DNA from: Planctomycetota bacterium
GTDB taxonomy: Bacteria > Planctomycetota > B15-G4
DNA length: 28,010 nt
Assembly: GCA_003644265.1 (NCBI GenBank)
Contig: QNBX01000045.1
Coordinates: 1 to 28,010 of the forward strand
Reading direction: 5' to 3'
A program made the position numbers and the translations under genes. Positions 1 through 6,246 of this stretch are shown here, piece by piece. How positions within the stretch are numbered: position 1 is the first letter of the stretch; each line of letters begins with the position of its first letter. Under the pieces are notes generated by a model that worked only from the letters and a program-made list of their open reading frames with translations, did no database searches and was not told where the DNA came from.

Positions 1-27
1 CGCTCGCCAGGTCCACCCACGGATCTG

Positions 28-40
28 AGCTCAGACCCGC
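28..40 (+). repeat. Candidate left inverted repeat of the insertion sequence
   Basis: AGCTCAGACCCGC matches the opposite-strand AGCTCAGCCCGC at 2332-2321 with one inserted base. It lies within the palindrome TCTGAGCTCAGA (24-35) and overlaps the accessory stop codon. This may be the inner part of a terminal repeat or coincidence. Confidence 0.3.
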
Positions 41-720
41 AGGCGGCAGGCTCTCCGGCGATCTCGCGCCCCCGACTCACCCCTCAAAACGTGAGGAGAG
101 CCCTTTTTTTCCCCGGACGGCCGACGACGGTCGCTCTTGCGCCGCTTCACCGGCACCGCCTTGGCCTTGCGCTTCGGGGGCTTTCTGCGCGTCTCCCGCG
201 GCAGCACGCGATCCTTGTTGCCCGGCAGCTCCCGCAGCAGCTTGATCACGTCGTCCGCCAGCAACAAGTCCTTCTCCAGCGCCTCGATGCGACGCTTCAG
301 CTTCACCGGATCCTCGTCCGGCGGCAGGCTCTGTTTCACCATCCCGGGCCTCCGTCTGGGCTGTTTCAGCAGTCCCGCCAGCATACCCGCCGTCGCCTGC
401 TGCGACAGCTGCCACAGGCGCAGACGACTCACCCCCAGACGCGCCGCCACCTCCTCCCGACTCGACTTGCCCAGCCACGCCTCCAGCAGCGCAGAGCAGG
501 TCCGATGCGCCAGGGTCCGCTGCTCCTCGCTGGCCGACTCCCACAGCGCGCGCACCGGCACCGGCATCTTCGGGATCCGGTGAAAGACCGTCCGCTTGCG
601 GCCCCGACGGGGGGCCTTGATCACGGTCGGGGAGCTCTCCTCCGGCAGCGCCGGCGACGACGTCTCGGCCTGGGAAACACGGGGGTTCTGAGAGGCTCTC
701 AGCTCGCTGTCCTTGCTCAT
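31..720 (-). CDS. Basic HTH/coiled-coil accessory protein of the insertion sequence
   Basis: A 229-residue protein, probably DNA-binding, encoded in the frame +1 relative to the transposase and overlapping its last 640 bases. The ATG at 720 is preceded by GGAGAG at good distance, which decides this start over in-frame Met codons further upstream at 744 and 741. Visible parts: a polar N-terminus (1-50); an HTH-like segment REEVAARLGVSRLRLWQL (88-105); a charged heptad-like stretch (137-165, KLKRRIEALEKDLLLADDVI) that may dimerise; and a very Lys/Arg-rich C-terminus (169-206). Ordinary composition here, against a Gly/Ala-rich tail in the transposase frame, argues that this frame is the selected one. 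Its role in transposition (regulator or end-binding partner) is inference; the family was not recognised. Confidence 0.72.
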   Translation of the reverse strand: MSKDSELRASQNPRVSQAETSSPALPEESSPTVIKAPRRGRKRTVFHRIPKMPVPVRALWESASEEQRTLAHRTCSALLEAWLGKSSREEVAARLGVSRLRLWQLSQQATAGMLAGLLKQPRRRPGMVKQSLPPDEDPVKLKRRIEALEKDLLLADDVIKLLRELPGNKDRVLPRETRRKPPKRKAKAVPVKRRKSDRRRPSGEKKGSPHVLRGESGARDRRRACRLRV

Positions 721-2272
721 CACGGCTCTCCGTTGGGTCATCATCGGGCGCCGACGCCTCCGGCGACGGCATGCCCATCTGCGCCAGCGGCACGCGCGCC
801 ACCGGCTCTCCATCCGTCTCCAGCACCAGCTGCCCGCCCTCCCCATGCAGCGACACGCTGCGCCCACCGATGCGGCCAAACAGGTACACCGGCTGACGCA
901 ATGGATCCCCCAGCGCCAGCCCCAGCTCGTCGTCGCTCAGCGACCCCGACAGCGTCGCCCGCAGCGCGTCCTCCGCACCAAAGAAACGGTCCGCAGGCAC
1001 ACACCCGTCGATGCCCTGGTGCGGGCGGAAGAAGTTGTAGTGAGCGATCCAGTGGCCCAGACGCCGCTGAGCCTCCGACAGATCGTCGGGGCGCACCCGC
1101 TCCCACAGCTCCTCGCTGATCGTCTTCCACAAACGCTCGCACTTGCCCACCGTCTGCGGGTGACGCGCAGCCGCCAGCACATGGCCGATGCCCAGGTGCT
1201 CCAGGCGCTTGCGGAAAGCGCTCTTGCCGCGCCAGCTGTGATACTGAGGACCCCGGTCCGTGAGGATCTCCGTCGGCTTGCCGTAGCGCAGCAGACCCTC
1301 CTCCAGCGCCTCGAGCACCAGCTCGTTGCGCTGATGCGCCAGCAGACGCCAGGCCACGATGTAGCGGCTGTGATCGTCCAGGAACAGCGTCAGATACACA
1401 CGCCGCCCCGGACGCGCCAGCACGTAGCTCGTGATGTCGCTCTGCCACAGCTGACCCGGCCGCGCCCGCTCGAAACGACGCGGCAGCGGGCGACGCTTGC
1501 GAGCCCGCGGAGGGTCGGGATCGTGCAGCCCGTGGTCCTTCAGCACACGACGCACCGCGCCCGTCGAGACCGACAGGCCCAGGAAACGACGCAGCAGATC
1601 ACGGATGCGCCTCAGCCCCGCGCGAGGCTGCTCGCGCTTGGCAGCCACGATCGCAGCCTCCGTGCTCGCCGCGATGCGGCGACCCGGACCACGACGCGGC
1701 TGCAGCCCTTGTGCCTCGGAGGGAGCAGGACGCGACGACGTGCCGCCGCCCAGAGCCTCGCCAGGCTGCGACCCTCCAGAGGGCCCCGCGGGGCCCTCCG
1801 ACCCGGCCCCGTCCACCAGCGCACGCCCACCGCCCTGCGCCAGACGACGACGCCACTTGCACAGCGTCGAGACGCTCACACCCCAGCGCTTGGCAAACAT
1901 CTGCTGCGTCACACCCGAGCGCTCAAACGCAGCCACCGCAGCAAGGCGCTCCTCCGGCGTGTGGCGACGACCCTTGGCACCCCGCGCGTTGCGGGGATTT
2001 CTGCGAGCCGCCAGGCCCGCATCGCCGTGCGCCGCGTACTGACGGCGCCACTTGCACAAACTCGCCGTCGAGAGGCCCTGGCCTGCGCAGAAGATGCGCA
2101 TCTCCTTGTCCGACGCCTCGTAGGCGCGGATCAGGGCGAGCTTGTCTCCCGCGCTGTAACGACGCGACACACGACGGGGCGCTGGTGCGACGCCGGTCGG
2201 GGGCGCCTCGCCCCTCCGGGGCTCACCGCCCCCGACCGCTCCGGCTCGTGATCGCTGCTGAAAGGACTCCAT
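77..2272 (-). CDS. DDE (rve-fold) transposase, IS3/IS481-like, with long low-complexity tail
   Basis: Cuts and joins the ends of its IS. The ATG at 2272 has a strong AAGGAGG five bases upstream. The 731-residue frame begins with two consecutive helix-turn-helix units of the insertion-element type (about 38-80 and 103-145, both with a CKWRR signature), then a winged-helix-like segment (about 195-250), then the catalytic core. Probable catalytic residues are D279 (WQSDIT), D339 (ILTDRGPQY) and E379 (GKCERLW), followed by HYNFFRPHQG. The D-to-E gap of 39 residues is longer than the usual 35. From about residue 518 onward the protein is mostly Gly, Ala, Gln and Glu and overlaps a better-looking gene in another frame, so the tail is probably frame-open shadow coding that may nevertheless be translated. 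Functional length is probably about 500 residues. Confidence 0.88.
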   Translation of the reverse strand: MESFQQRSRAGAVGGGEPRRGEAPPTGVAPAPRRVSRRYSAGDKLALIRAYEASDKEMRIFCAGQGLSTASLCKWRRQYAAHGDAGLAARRNPRNARGAKGRRHTPEERLAAVAAFERSGVTQQMFAKRWGVSVSTLCKWRRRLAQGGGRALVDGAGSEGPAGPSGGSQPGEALGGGTSSRPAPSEAQGLQPRRGPGRRIAASTEAAIVAAKREQPRAGLRRIRDLLRRFLGLSVSTGAVRRVLKDHGLHDPDPPRARKRRPLPRRFERARPGQLWQSDITSYVLARPGRRVYLTLFLDDHSRYIVAWRLLAHQRNELVLEALEEGLLRYGKPTEILTDRGPQYHSWRGKSAFRKRLEHLGIGHVLAAARHPQTVGKCERLWKTISEELWERVRPDDLSEAQRRLGHWIAHYNFFRPHQGIDGCVPADRFFGAEDALRATLSGSLSDDELGLALGDPLRQPVYLFGRIGGRSVSLHGEGGQLVLETDGEPVARVPLAQMGMPSPEASAPDDDPTESRDEQGQRAESLSEPPCFPGRDVVAGAAGGELPDRDQGPPSGPQADGLSPDPEDAGAGARAVGVGQRGAADPGASDLLCAAGGVAGQVESGGGGGASGGESSAPVAAVAAGDGGYAGGTAETAQTEARDGETEPAAGRGSGEAEASHRGAGEGLVAGGRRDQAAAGAAGQQGSRAAAGDAQKAPEAQGQGGAGEAAQERPSSAVRGKKGLSSRFEG

Positions 2273-2288
2273 GATGGCCTCCTTCTGA

Positions 2289-2301
2289 CCAGGATTCCTG
2301 G
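2289..2301. promoter_or_regulatory. Perfect palindrome just upstream of the transposase ribosome-binding site
   Basis: CCAGGATTCCTGG has six-base arms around one central T and ends about five bases before the transposase Shine-Dalgarno sequence. A repressor operator or a small translation-blocking hairpin are both possible; either would suit transposase control. The link to regulation is inference from position only. Confidence 0.3.
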
Positions 2302-2727
2302 CCGCTGGGAGGCAATGACGGCGGGCTGAGCTGACTCGTCAAACCGGAAGGAGTTTTCCTACACCCCACACAGCGGCGCGAAGGAGCGCTCGCCTATGCG
2401 TCCCCGGAGACGCCGCATCTCCGTGCGGCGTGCGCTGGCTGCGTGTGGACTTCAGGTCGCGACGTGAACGTAAGCTGCCGGTCCAGCACGAGTTACGTGT
2501 GCGACTGACTCTCAGCATCTCCAATCTCAGAAAGGTCGCGGAGCACGCGTGCCATGCACGCGCCGACTCGACGAGGCACACTCGGCGTAAGGCCAAGTGC
2601 CCCATTCAAGAAGAATGCCGAGACGCCCTATCCCTACCGCTCCGCTGGCCCGCGGAGTGAGGCAGCGCACGCGCGGTGCTCCGGCCACACGCCGCCCCCC
2701 GCCCCACGCAGCGCGCCCCCCCGCCCG
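2302..2727. other. Gene-poor stretch between the insertion sequence and the secreted-protein gene
   Basis: No convincing gene. Short frames on both strands (for example 2339-2605 minus and 2430-2660 plus) give Arg/Ser/His-rich translations without domain features or ribosome-binding sites. The central part is visibly less GC-rich than neighbouring coding DNA. The one clear structure is a hairpin with eight-base arms, ACGCCGCA and TGCGGCGT, at 2410-2431 with a six-base loop and no T run. It could be flanking DNA around the IS or remains of an older insertion. Confidence 0.5.
2321..2332 (-). repeat. Candidate right inverted repeat of the insertion sequence
   Basis: Minus-strand AGCTCAGCCCGC, partner of the plus-strand copy at 28-40. 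It sits about 50 bases upstream of the transposase start, a normal place for an IS end, but outer terminal bases could not be identified. Confidence 0.3.
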
Positions 2728-2730
2728 GCG

Positions 2731-3702
2731 CTACTGCACCACGATGTCCGTGAGCCGGAAGCGGCAGTCGTCGAAGACCAGCGTGACGCCGTTGCCGTCG
2801 TTCTTGGCGTCGAAGGAGAAGCTGCCCTTGACGACCGAGCCGGGGATGTCGAGCTGCTCGATCAGCAGCGCGCCGCTGCCGGGCACGATCTCGTAGGTGG
2901 TGACGTTGAAGCCGGAGCCCACCGAGTAGAAGCCCGACCAGCCGCCGCCCGTGAAGTCGTAGCTGCCGGGGGCCGTGACGCCCTGCATGATCACGGCCAC
3001 CGTGGCCTGGCTGCCGCTGAGGGGGTTGGTGAAGACGCCGAAGAGCTGCAGCTCGTCGTTGGCGGCCTTCCACTCCACGAAGGGCGCCTCGGTCACCGTG
3101 GGCGTCCCGCCCTTGCGCCCGAACACGAGGTACTCGCCCGTGCCCTTGTCCTTGGACGCCAGCTTGTCCAGCTTCTTGAGCAGTCCGTAGGCCTTGATGG
3201 TGATCTTGATGCGCCCGAAGGGGCTGGTCTCCGGCTGGAAGCCGCCCAGCACGTCGGACAGCTTGGCGTTGAGCTTGGTGCCCTTCTTGACCAGGCCGGC
3301 GGGCCCCAGCGTGGGCACCACGAACCAGTGCTCCTGCTGACGCTCCACGGCGTCGTTTCGCAGGCCCAGCACCGCGCCGAAGACCAGGCCGGAGAGGGTC
3401 TGGTCGGGGCTGATTCCGTCGAACTCGCTGACGTAGGCCTTGCTCAACTTCTTGGCGCCTTTGTTCAGGAACTTGAGGTCGAACTTGGGGCCCTTGGAGT
3501 TCTTGGCGAAGGTCTTCAGCGCCACCAGTACGGCCTTCTGCTGCTTCTTCTGCAGCTTGTCGAGCGTGCCGCCGAAGTCGTTGTCGCGGCGCTGCTCCAG
3601 CTCGGCGATGAGCGCGTCGGAGTGGGTCGTGAACGGGGCGGCCTGCAGGCTCGCCGAGAAGAGCGGGACGGCCAGCAGGGACAACAGCAACGCGCGCAGC
3701 AT
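2731..3702 (-). CDS. Secreted protein of unknown function
   Basis: A 323-residue protein with a Sec signal peptide: hydrophobic core LRALLLSLLAVPLF and a probable cleavage site after SLQA (about residue 21). The ATG at 3702 is chosen because it puts the signal peptide at the N-terminus; an in-frame GTG at 3732 would add ten residues, and neither has a strong ribosome-binding site. The first half of the mature protein is Lys-rich (QKKQQKAVLVALKTF, KFLNKGAKKLSKAY); the C-terminal half is Gly/Val/Asp-rich and looks beta-stranded, ending FDDCRFRLTDIVVQ. No family was recognised and no catalytic motif is visible. It probably resides in the periplasm or outside the cell. It is a single gene flanked upstream by a tandem-repeat spacer and downstream by the gene-poor stretch. 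Confidence 0.8.
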   Translation of the reverse strand: MLRALLLSLLAVPLFSASLQAAPFTTHSDALIAELEQRRDNDFGGTLDKLQKKQQKAVLVALKTFAKNSKGPKFDLKFLNKGAKKLSKAYVSEFDGISPDQTLSGLVFGAVLGLRNDAVERQQEHWFVVPTLGPAGLVKKGTKLNAKLSDVLGGFQPETSPFGRIKITIKAYGLLKKLDKLASKDKGTGEYLVFGRKGGTPTVTEAPFVEWKAANDELQLFGVFTNPLSGSQATVAVIMQGVTAPGSYDFTGGGWSGFYSVGSGFNVTTYEIVPGSGALLIEQLDIPGSVVKGSFSFDAKNDGNGVTLVFDDCRFRLTDIVVQ

Positions 3703-3838
3703 GGTGAGCAGCTCGGGGGAGGTCAGGGCCACGGGAAGCGGCTCGCGCGTGTCGCGAGGCGCCCGCGGGCCCGGGTCTCGTTGAGCCTACCTCCCGCTCG
3801 CATGATGTGCAGGGCGCGACCTGGCGCCGCTAGACCCC

Positions 3839-3938
3839 GCGCCGCCGCCCGCGCCGCCGCCCGCGCCGCCGCCCGCGCCGCCGCTCGTCACCGCCGCTCG
3901 TCACCGCCGCCCGTCACCGCCGCCCGTCACCGCCGCGC
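3839..3938. repeat. GC-rich tandem repeat, 12-base units changing to 13-base units
   Basis: Four 12-base units related to GCGCCGCCGCCC (3839-3886, last unit ending CTC) are followed without a break by three 13-base units of the type GTCACCGCCGCYC (3887-3925) and a partial unit to 3938. The array abuts the stop codon of the lipoprotein gene and fills half of the spacer to the secreted-protein gene. Slippage-prone DNA is the simplest reading. Units are too short and too uniform for CRISPR. Confidence 0.85.
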
Positions 3939-4547
3939 TCAGCCATCCGCCGCGGCCGCCTGGTCCAGGCCCTTGCCCAGCTCGGCAAACAGCTCGCTCA
4001 CGACCTCCTCCATGTGTCGGTCTGAGGAGAGCACGTACTGATCCCAGCCGCCGGCGTGGGCCGCCCACATGACCCGGCCGGACTCGACGTCGATGGCGCG
4101 GGCCTCGAGCACCACGAACTTCCACCAGACGGGCGGCAAGGCCAGCCAGCCCTCGGTCATGGAGGCCCGGGCGATGACGATGTGGTCCGCCGACACCAGC
4201 GAGCCCAGCATCTGCTGCAGTTGCAGGTTGTCGAACAGATCGCTGGTGGACAGCTCGAGCTCGTTGATGGCGTCATCGACCGACGCGCGCTCGACCACCG
4301 AGTAGAGCTTCTGCCCCACCAGGTAGCGGGTCAGCTTGTCGGAGAGCAGGTCCTCGTCGAAGCTGAACTGCTGCGAGTAGCCCAGCACCAGGAACGAGCC
4401 CTCGGCCTTCTTGGCGTCGATCACGGCCACCACGGCCACGGTCTTGGGGATCGTGAAGTCCTTGGAGATCGTCGCGTGGTACTGCGACTCGCAGCCCGTG
4501 CCCAGAGCGGCGGCCAGGAGCGCGATCAGCAAGCAACGGGTTCCCAT
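3939..4547 (-). CDS. CsgG-like outer-envelope lipoprotein
   Basis: A 202-residue lipoprotein with signal sequence MGTRCLLIALLAAALGTGC; lipidated Cys at 19. ATG at 4547 is preceded by GAGGAGGG eight bases away. The body follows the CsgG/LpoB-type plan: a strand VAVVAVIDAK (37-46), helix FDEDLLSDKLTRYLV, strand YSVVERASVDDAINE, a segment GSLVSADHIVIARASMTEGW, and WKFVVLEARAIDVESGRVMWAAH, the usual 'variable derived from ... in the cell' strand pair of that fold. Such proteins anchor to the outer membrane and work in secretion or as envelope assembly factors. No curli genes are nearby, so a curli role is not supported. It is probably its own unit: a hairpin separates it from the oxidoreductase gene upstream. 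Confidence 0.8.
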   Translation of the reverse strand: MGTRCLLIALLAAALGTGCESQYHATISKDFTIPKTVAVVAVIDAKKAEGSFLVLGYSQQFSFDEDLLSDKLTRYLVGQKLYSVVERASVDDAINELELSTSDLFDNLQLQQMLGSLVSADHIVIARASMTEGWLALPPVWWKFVVLEARAIDVESGRVMWAAHAGGWDQYVLSSDRHMEEVVSELFAELGKGLDQAAAADG

Positions 4548-4619
4548 CAGGCAGCCCTCCTCAGGTCAGGAGGAGGTCATGATGCCACAGGGCCAGCGCG
4601 GCGCCGCGAGCAGCCCGCG

Positions 4620-4650
4620 GGGAACGTCATCCGGCCCGGATGACGTTCCC
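4620..4650 (-). terminator. Near-perfect 15-base-pair hairpin downstream of the oxidoreductase gene
   Basis: GGGAACGTCATCCGG (4620-4634) and its exact reverse complement (4636-4650) are separated by one base, in practice a 14-pair stem with a three-base loop. It begins 12 bases after the oxidoreductase stop codon on the minus strand. There is no T run on either side, so a U-less terminator or an RNA 3'-end protector is more likely than a classical intrinsic terminator. Confidence 0.65.
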
Positions 4651-4662
4651 GGCGGATGGCTG

Positions 4663-6207
4663 CTAGACCCCGCGGCGCCGCCACGCGAACCATTTGCCCA
4701 TCAGCGTCTTGACCCAGGGTTTGGGGCGCGTGCGGTTGTAGAGGTCGCCCACCCGGCGGATGGCCTCGGCCTCGGTCGGGTAGGGGTGGATCACGCCGCC
4801 CAGCTTGCCCAGGCCCATGCCGGCGGCCATGGCCACCGAGAGCTCGGAGATCTGCTCGCCGGCGTGGCGGCCCACGATGGTGGCGCCCAGGATGGTGTCC
4901 TTGCCCACGGGCACGAGCACGCGCACGTAGCCCGCGGTGTGCCCCTCCAGGATGGAGCGATCGACGTCGGAAAGCTCCAGCGTGTAGGTCTCGGTCTCGA
5001 GGCCGCGTTGCTTGGCGCCGGCTTCGTCGAGGCCCACGTGGGCCACCTCGGGGTCGGTGTAGGTGCACCAGGGCACGGTCATGGCCGAGGCCTTGCCGCG
5101 CGGCCCAGGGAAGAGCGCGTTGCGCAGCACCAGCCGCGCGCCGAAGTCGGCCGTGTGCGTGAACTGCCAGCGGCTGGCCACGTCGCCGGCGGCAAACACG
5201 GCGGGGTTGGTGCTCTGCATGTGGTCGTCCACCAGCACGCCCTTGCGCGCATCGAAGCGCACGCCCGCGTCCTCGAGCCCCATGCCCTGCACGTTGGGCG
5301 CGCGGCCCACGGCCACCAGCAGCGCGTCGGCCAGCAGCTCGGAGCTCTCGCCCTCGTGCTCCAGGTGCAGGACTTTCTCGTCGCCGCGGGCTTCCACCGA
5401 CACGGTGCGCGCGTTGAGCGCCAGGGTCACGCCGTCCTTGCGCAGGGCGTCCTGCAGCAGGGCGGCGGCGTCGGCCTCCTCGCGCGGCAGCACGCGCGCG
5501 CCCATCTCGATCAGGGTCACCTCGCTGCCGAAGCGCGCGAAGGCCTGAGCCATCTCGCAGCCGATGGGACCGGCCCCCAGCACCGCCAGCCGAGGCGGCA
5601 GCTCGGTCAGCGAGAAGAGCGTCTCGTTGGTGAGGTGCTCCACCGTGCCGAGCCCGGGGATGGGCGGCGCGCTGGCCCGGGCGCCGGTGGCGATCACCGC
5701 GCGCACGAACGCCAGGCTGTGCTCCCCCACCTGCACGCGGTCGCTGCCGCTGAAGCGGGCGTCACCCAGGAACACATCGATGCCCAGGTCGCGCATGCGC
5801 GCCGCGCTGTCGTTGGGCGCGATGCCGGCGCGCAGCCTGCGCATGCGCGCCATCACGGCGGCAAAGTCCACCGTCACGCCGTCCGGCACGCGCACGCCGA
5901 ACTCCGCGGCGTCGCGCACGTCGGCGGCCCGGCGCGCGGCGGAGATGAGCCCCTTGCTGGGCACGCAGCCCACGTTGAGGCAGTCGCCGCCCAGGAGCTG
6001 CCGCTCGATCAGCGCCACCTTGGCGCCCAGGCCCGCGGCCCCGGCGGCCGAGACCAGGCCCGCCGTGCCGGCGCCGATCACCACCAGGTCGTAGCGCTGT
6101 GCCGGCGTGGGGTTGACCCAGTCGGCCGGATGCACGTGAGAGGCCAGGGTGCGGTCGTGCTCGTCGGTGGGCAGCAGCGGCGGCGGCGCGTCAGGCAACG
6201 TGGTCAT
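4663..6207 (-). CDS. FAD-dependent pyridine nucleotide-disulfide oxidoreductase (mercuric reductase/lipoamide dehydrogenase-like)
   Basis: A 514-residue flavoprotein with the full class I architecture. The FAD-binding GAGTAG is at 45-50, the redox-active disulfide CLNVGC gives Cys76 and Cys81, and a second Rossmann motif LGAGPIGCEMAQAF marks the NAD(P)H domain; a dimerisation domain contains HPYPTEAE, the His/Glu pair that completes the active site in a partner subunit. It lacks an N-terminal heavy-metal domain and the C-terminal vicinal Cys pair of true MerA, so mercury reduction is unlikely and the substrate is unknown. It lies 39 bases downstream of the TVP38/TMEM64 gene, probably in one transcript. 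That pairing is a known recurring arrangement, but its physiological role is not clear to me. Confidence 0.92.
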   Translation of the reverse strand: MTTLPDAPPPLLPTDEHDRTLASHVHPADWVNPTPAQRYDLVVIGAGTAGLVSAAGAAGLGAKVALIERQLLGGDCLNVGCVPSKGLISAARRAADVRDAAEFGVRVPDGVTVDFAAVMARMRRLRAGIAPNDSAARMRDLGIDVFLGDARFSGSDRVQVGEHSLAFVRAVIATGARASAPPIPGLGTVEHLTNETLFSLTELPPRLAVLGAGPIGCEMAQAFARFGSEVTLIEMGARVLPREEADAAALLQDALRKDGVTLALNARTVSVEARGDEKVLHLEHEGESSELLADALLVAVGRAPNVQGMGLEDAGVRFDARKGVLVDDHMQSTNPAVFAAGDVASRWQFTHTADFGARLVLRNALFPGPRGKASAMTVPWCTYTDPEVAHVGLDEAGAKQRGLETETYTLELSDVDRSILEGHTAGYVRVLVPVGKDTILGATIVGRHAGEQISELSVAMAAGMGLGKLGGVIHPYPTEAEAIRRVGDLYNRTRPKPWVKTLMGKWFAWRRRGV

Positions 6208-6246
6208 GGCATACGGCTCAGGTCGGCAACCGGAAGTAGAGGAACG

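Larger units (their letters stand above)
1..2345 (-). mobile_element. Insertion sequence with DDE transposase and accessory ORF (outer ends not fixed)
   Basis: Two minus-strand reading frames fill this stretch: a DDE/rve transposase and a basic HTH protein starting inside it. The transposase resembles the IS3/IS481 group (HTH domains followed by an rve catalytic core). Ends are uncertain. A candidate imperfect inverted repeat, AGCTCAGACCCGC at 28-40 on the plus strand against AGCTCAGCCCGC at 2332-2321 on the minus strand, would bracket both frames, but the left copy overlaps the accessory stop codon and the true left end may lie before base 1. No target-site duplication could be identified. 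Confidence 0.75.

Noticed and set aside
82..110. Weak hairpin followed by seven T on the plus strand, terminator-like
   Set aside because: Stem is only five pairs and the T run is the complement of AAA/AAG Lys codons in the accessory IS gene; no plus-strand gene leads into it.
101..110. A7 run as a programmed frameshift site of the IS
   Set aside because: It lies near the ends of both overlapping frames, so slipping would only swap a few terminal residues; it cannot join HTH and catalytic parts, which are already in one frame.
2315..2342. TTGACG box upstream of the transposase as a promoter
   Set aside because: At 17-base spacing the -10 position reads GTCATT, a poor match; not enough to call.
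2339..2660. Short frames on both strands in the gene-poor stretch
   Set aside because: No ribosome-binding site, domain or composition typical of the surrounding genes.
3839..3938. CRISPR-like array
   Set aside because: Units are 12-13 bases with no spacers; a simple tandem repeat.
4663..6207. Calling the oxidoreductase mercuric reductase (merA)
   Set aside because: No N-terminal heavy-metal domain, no C-terminal Cys pair and no other mer genes nearby.
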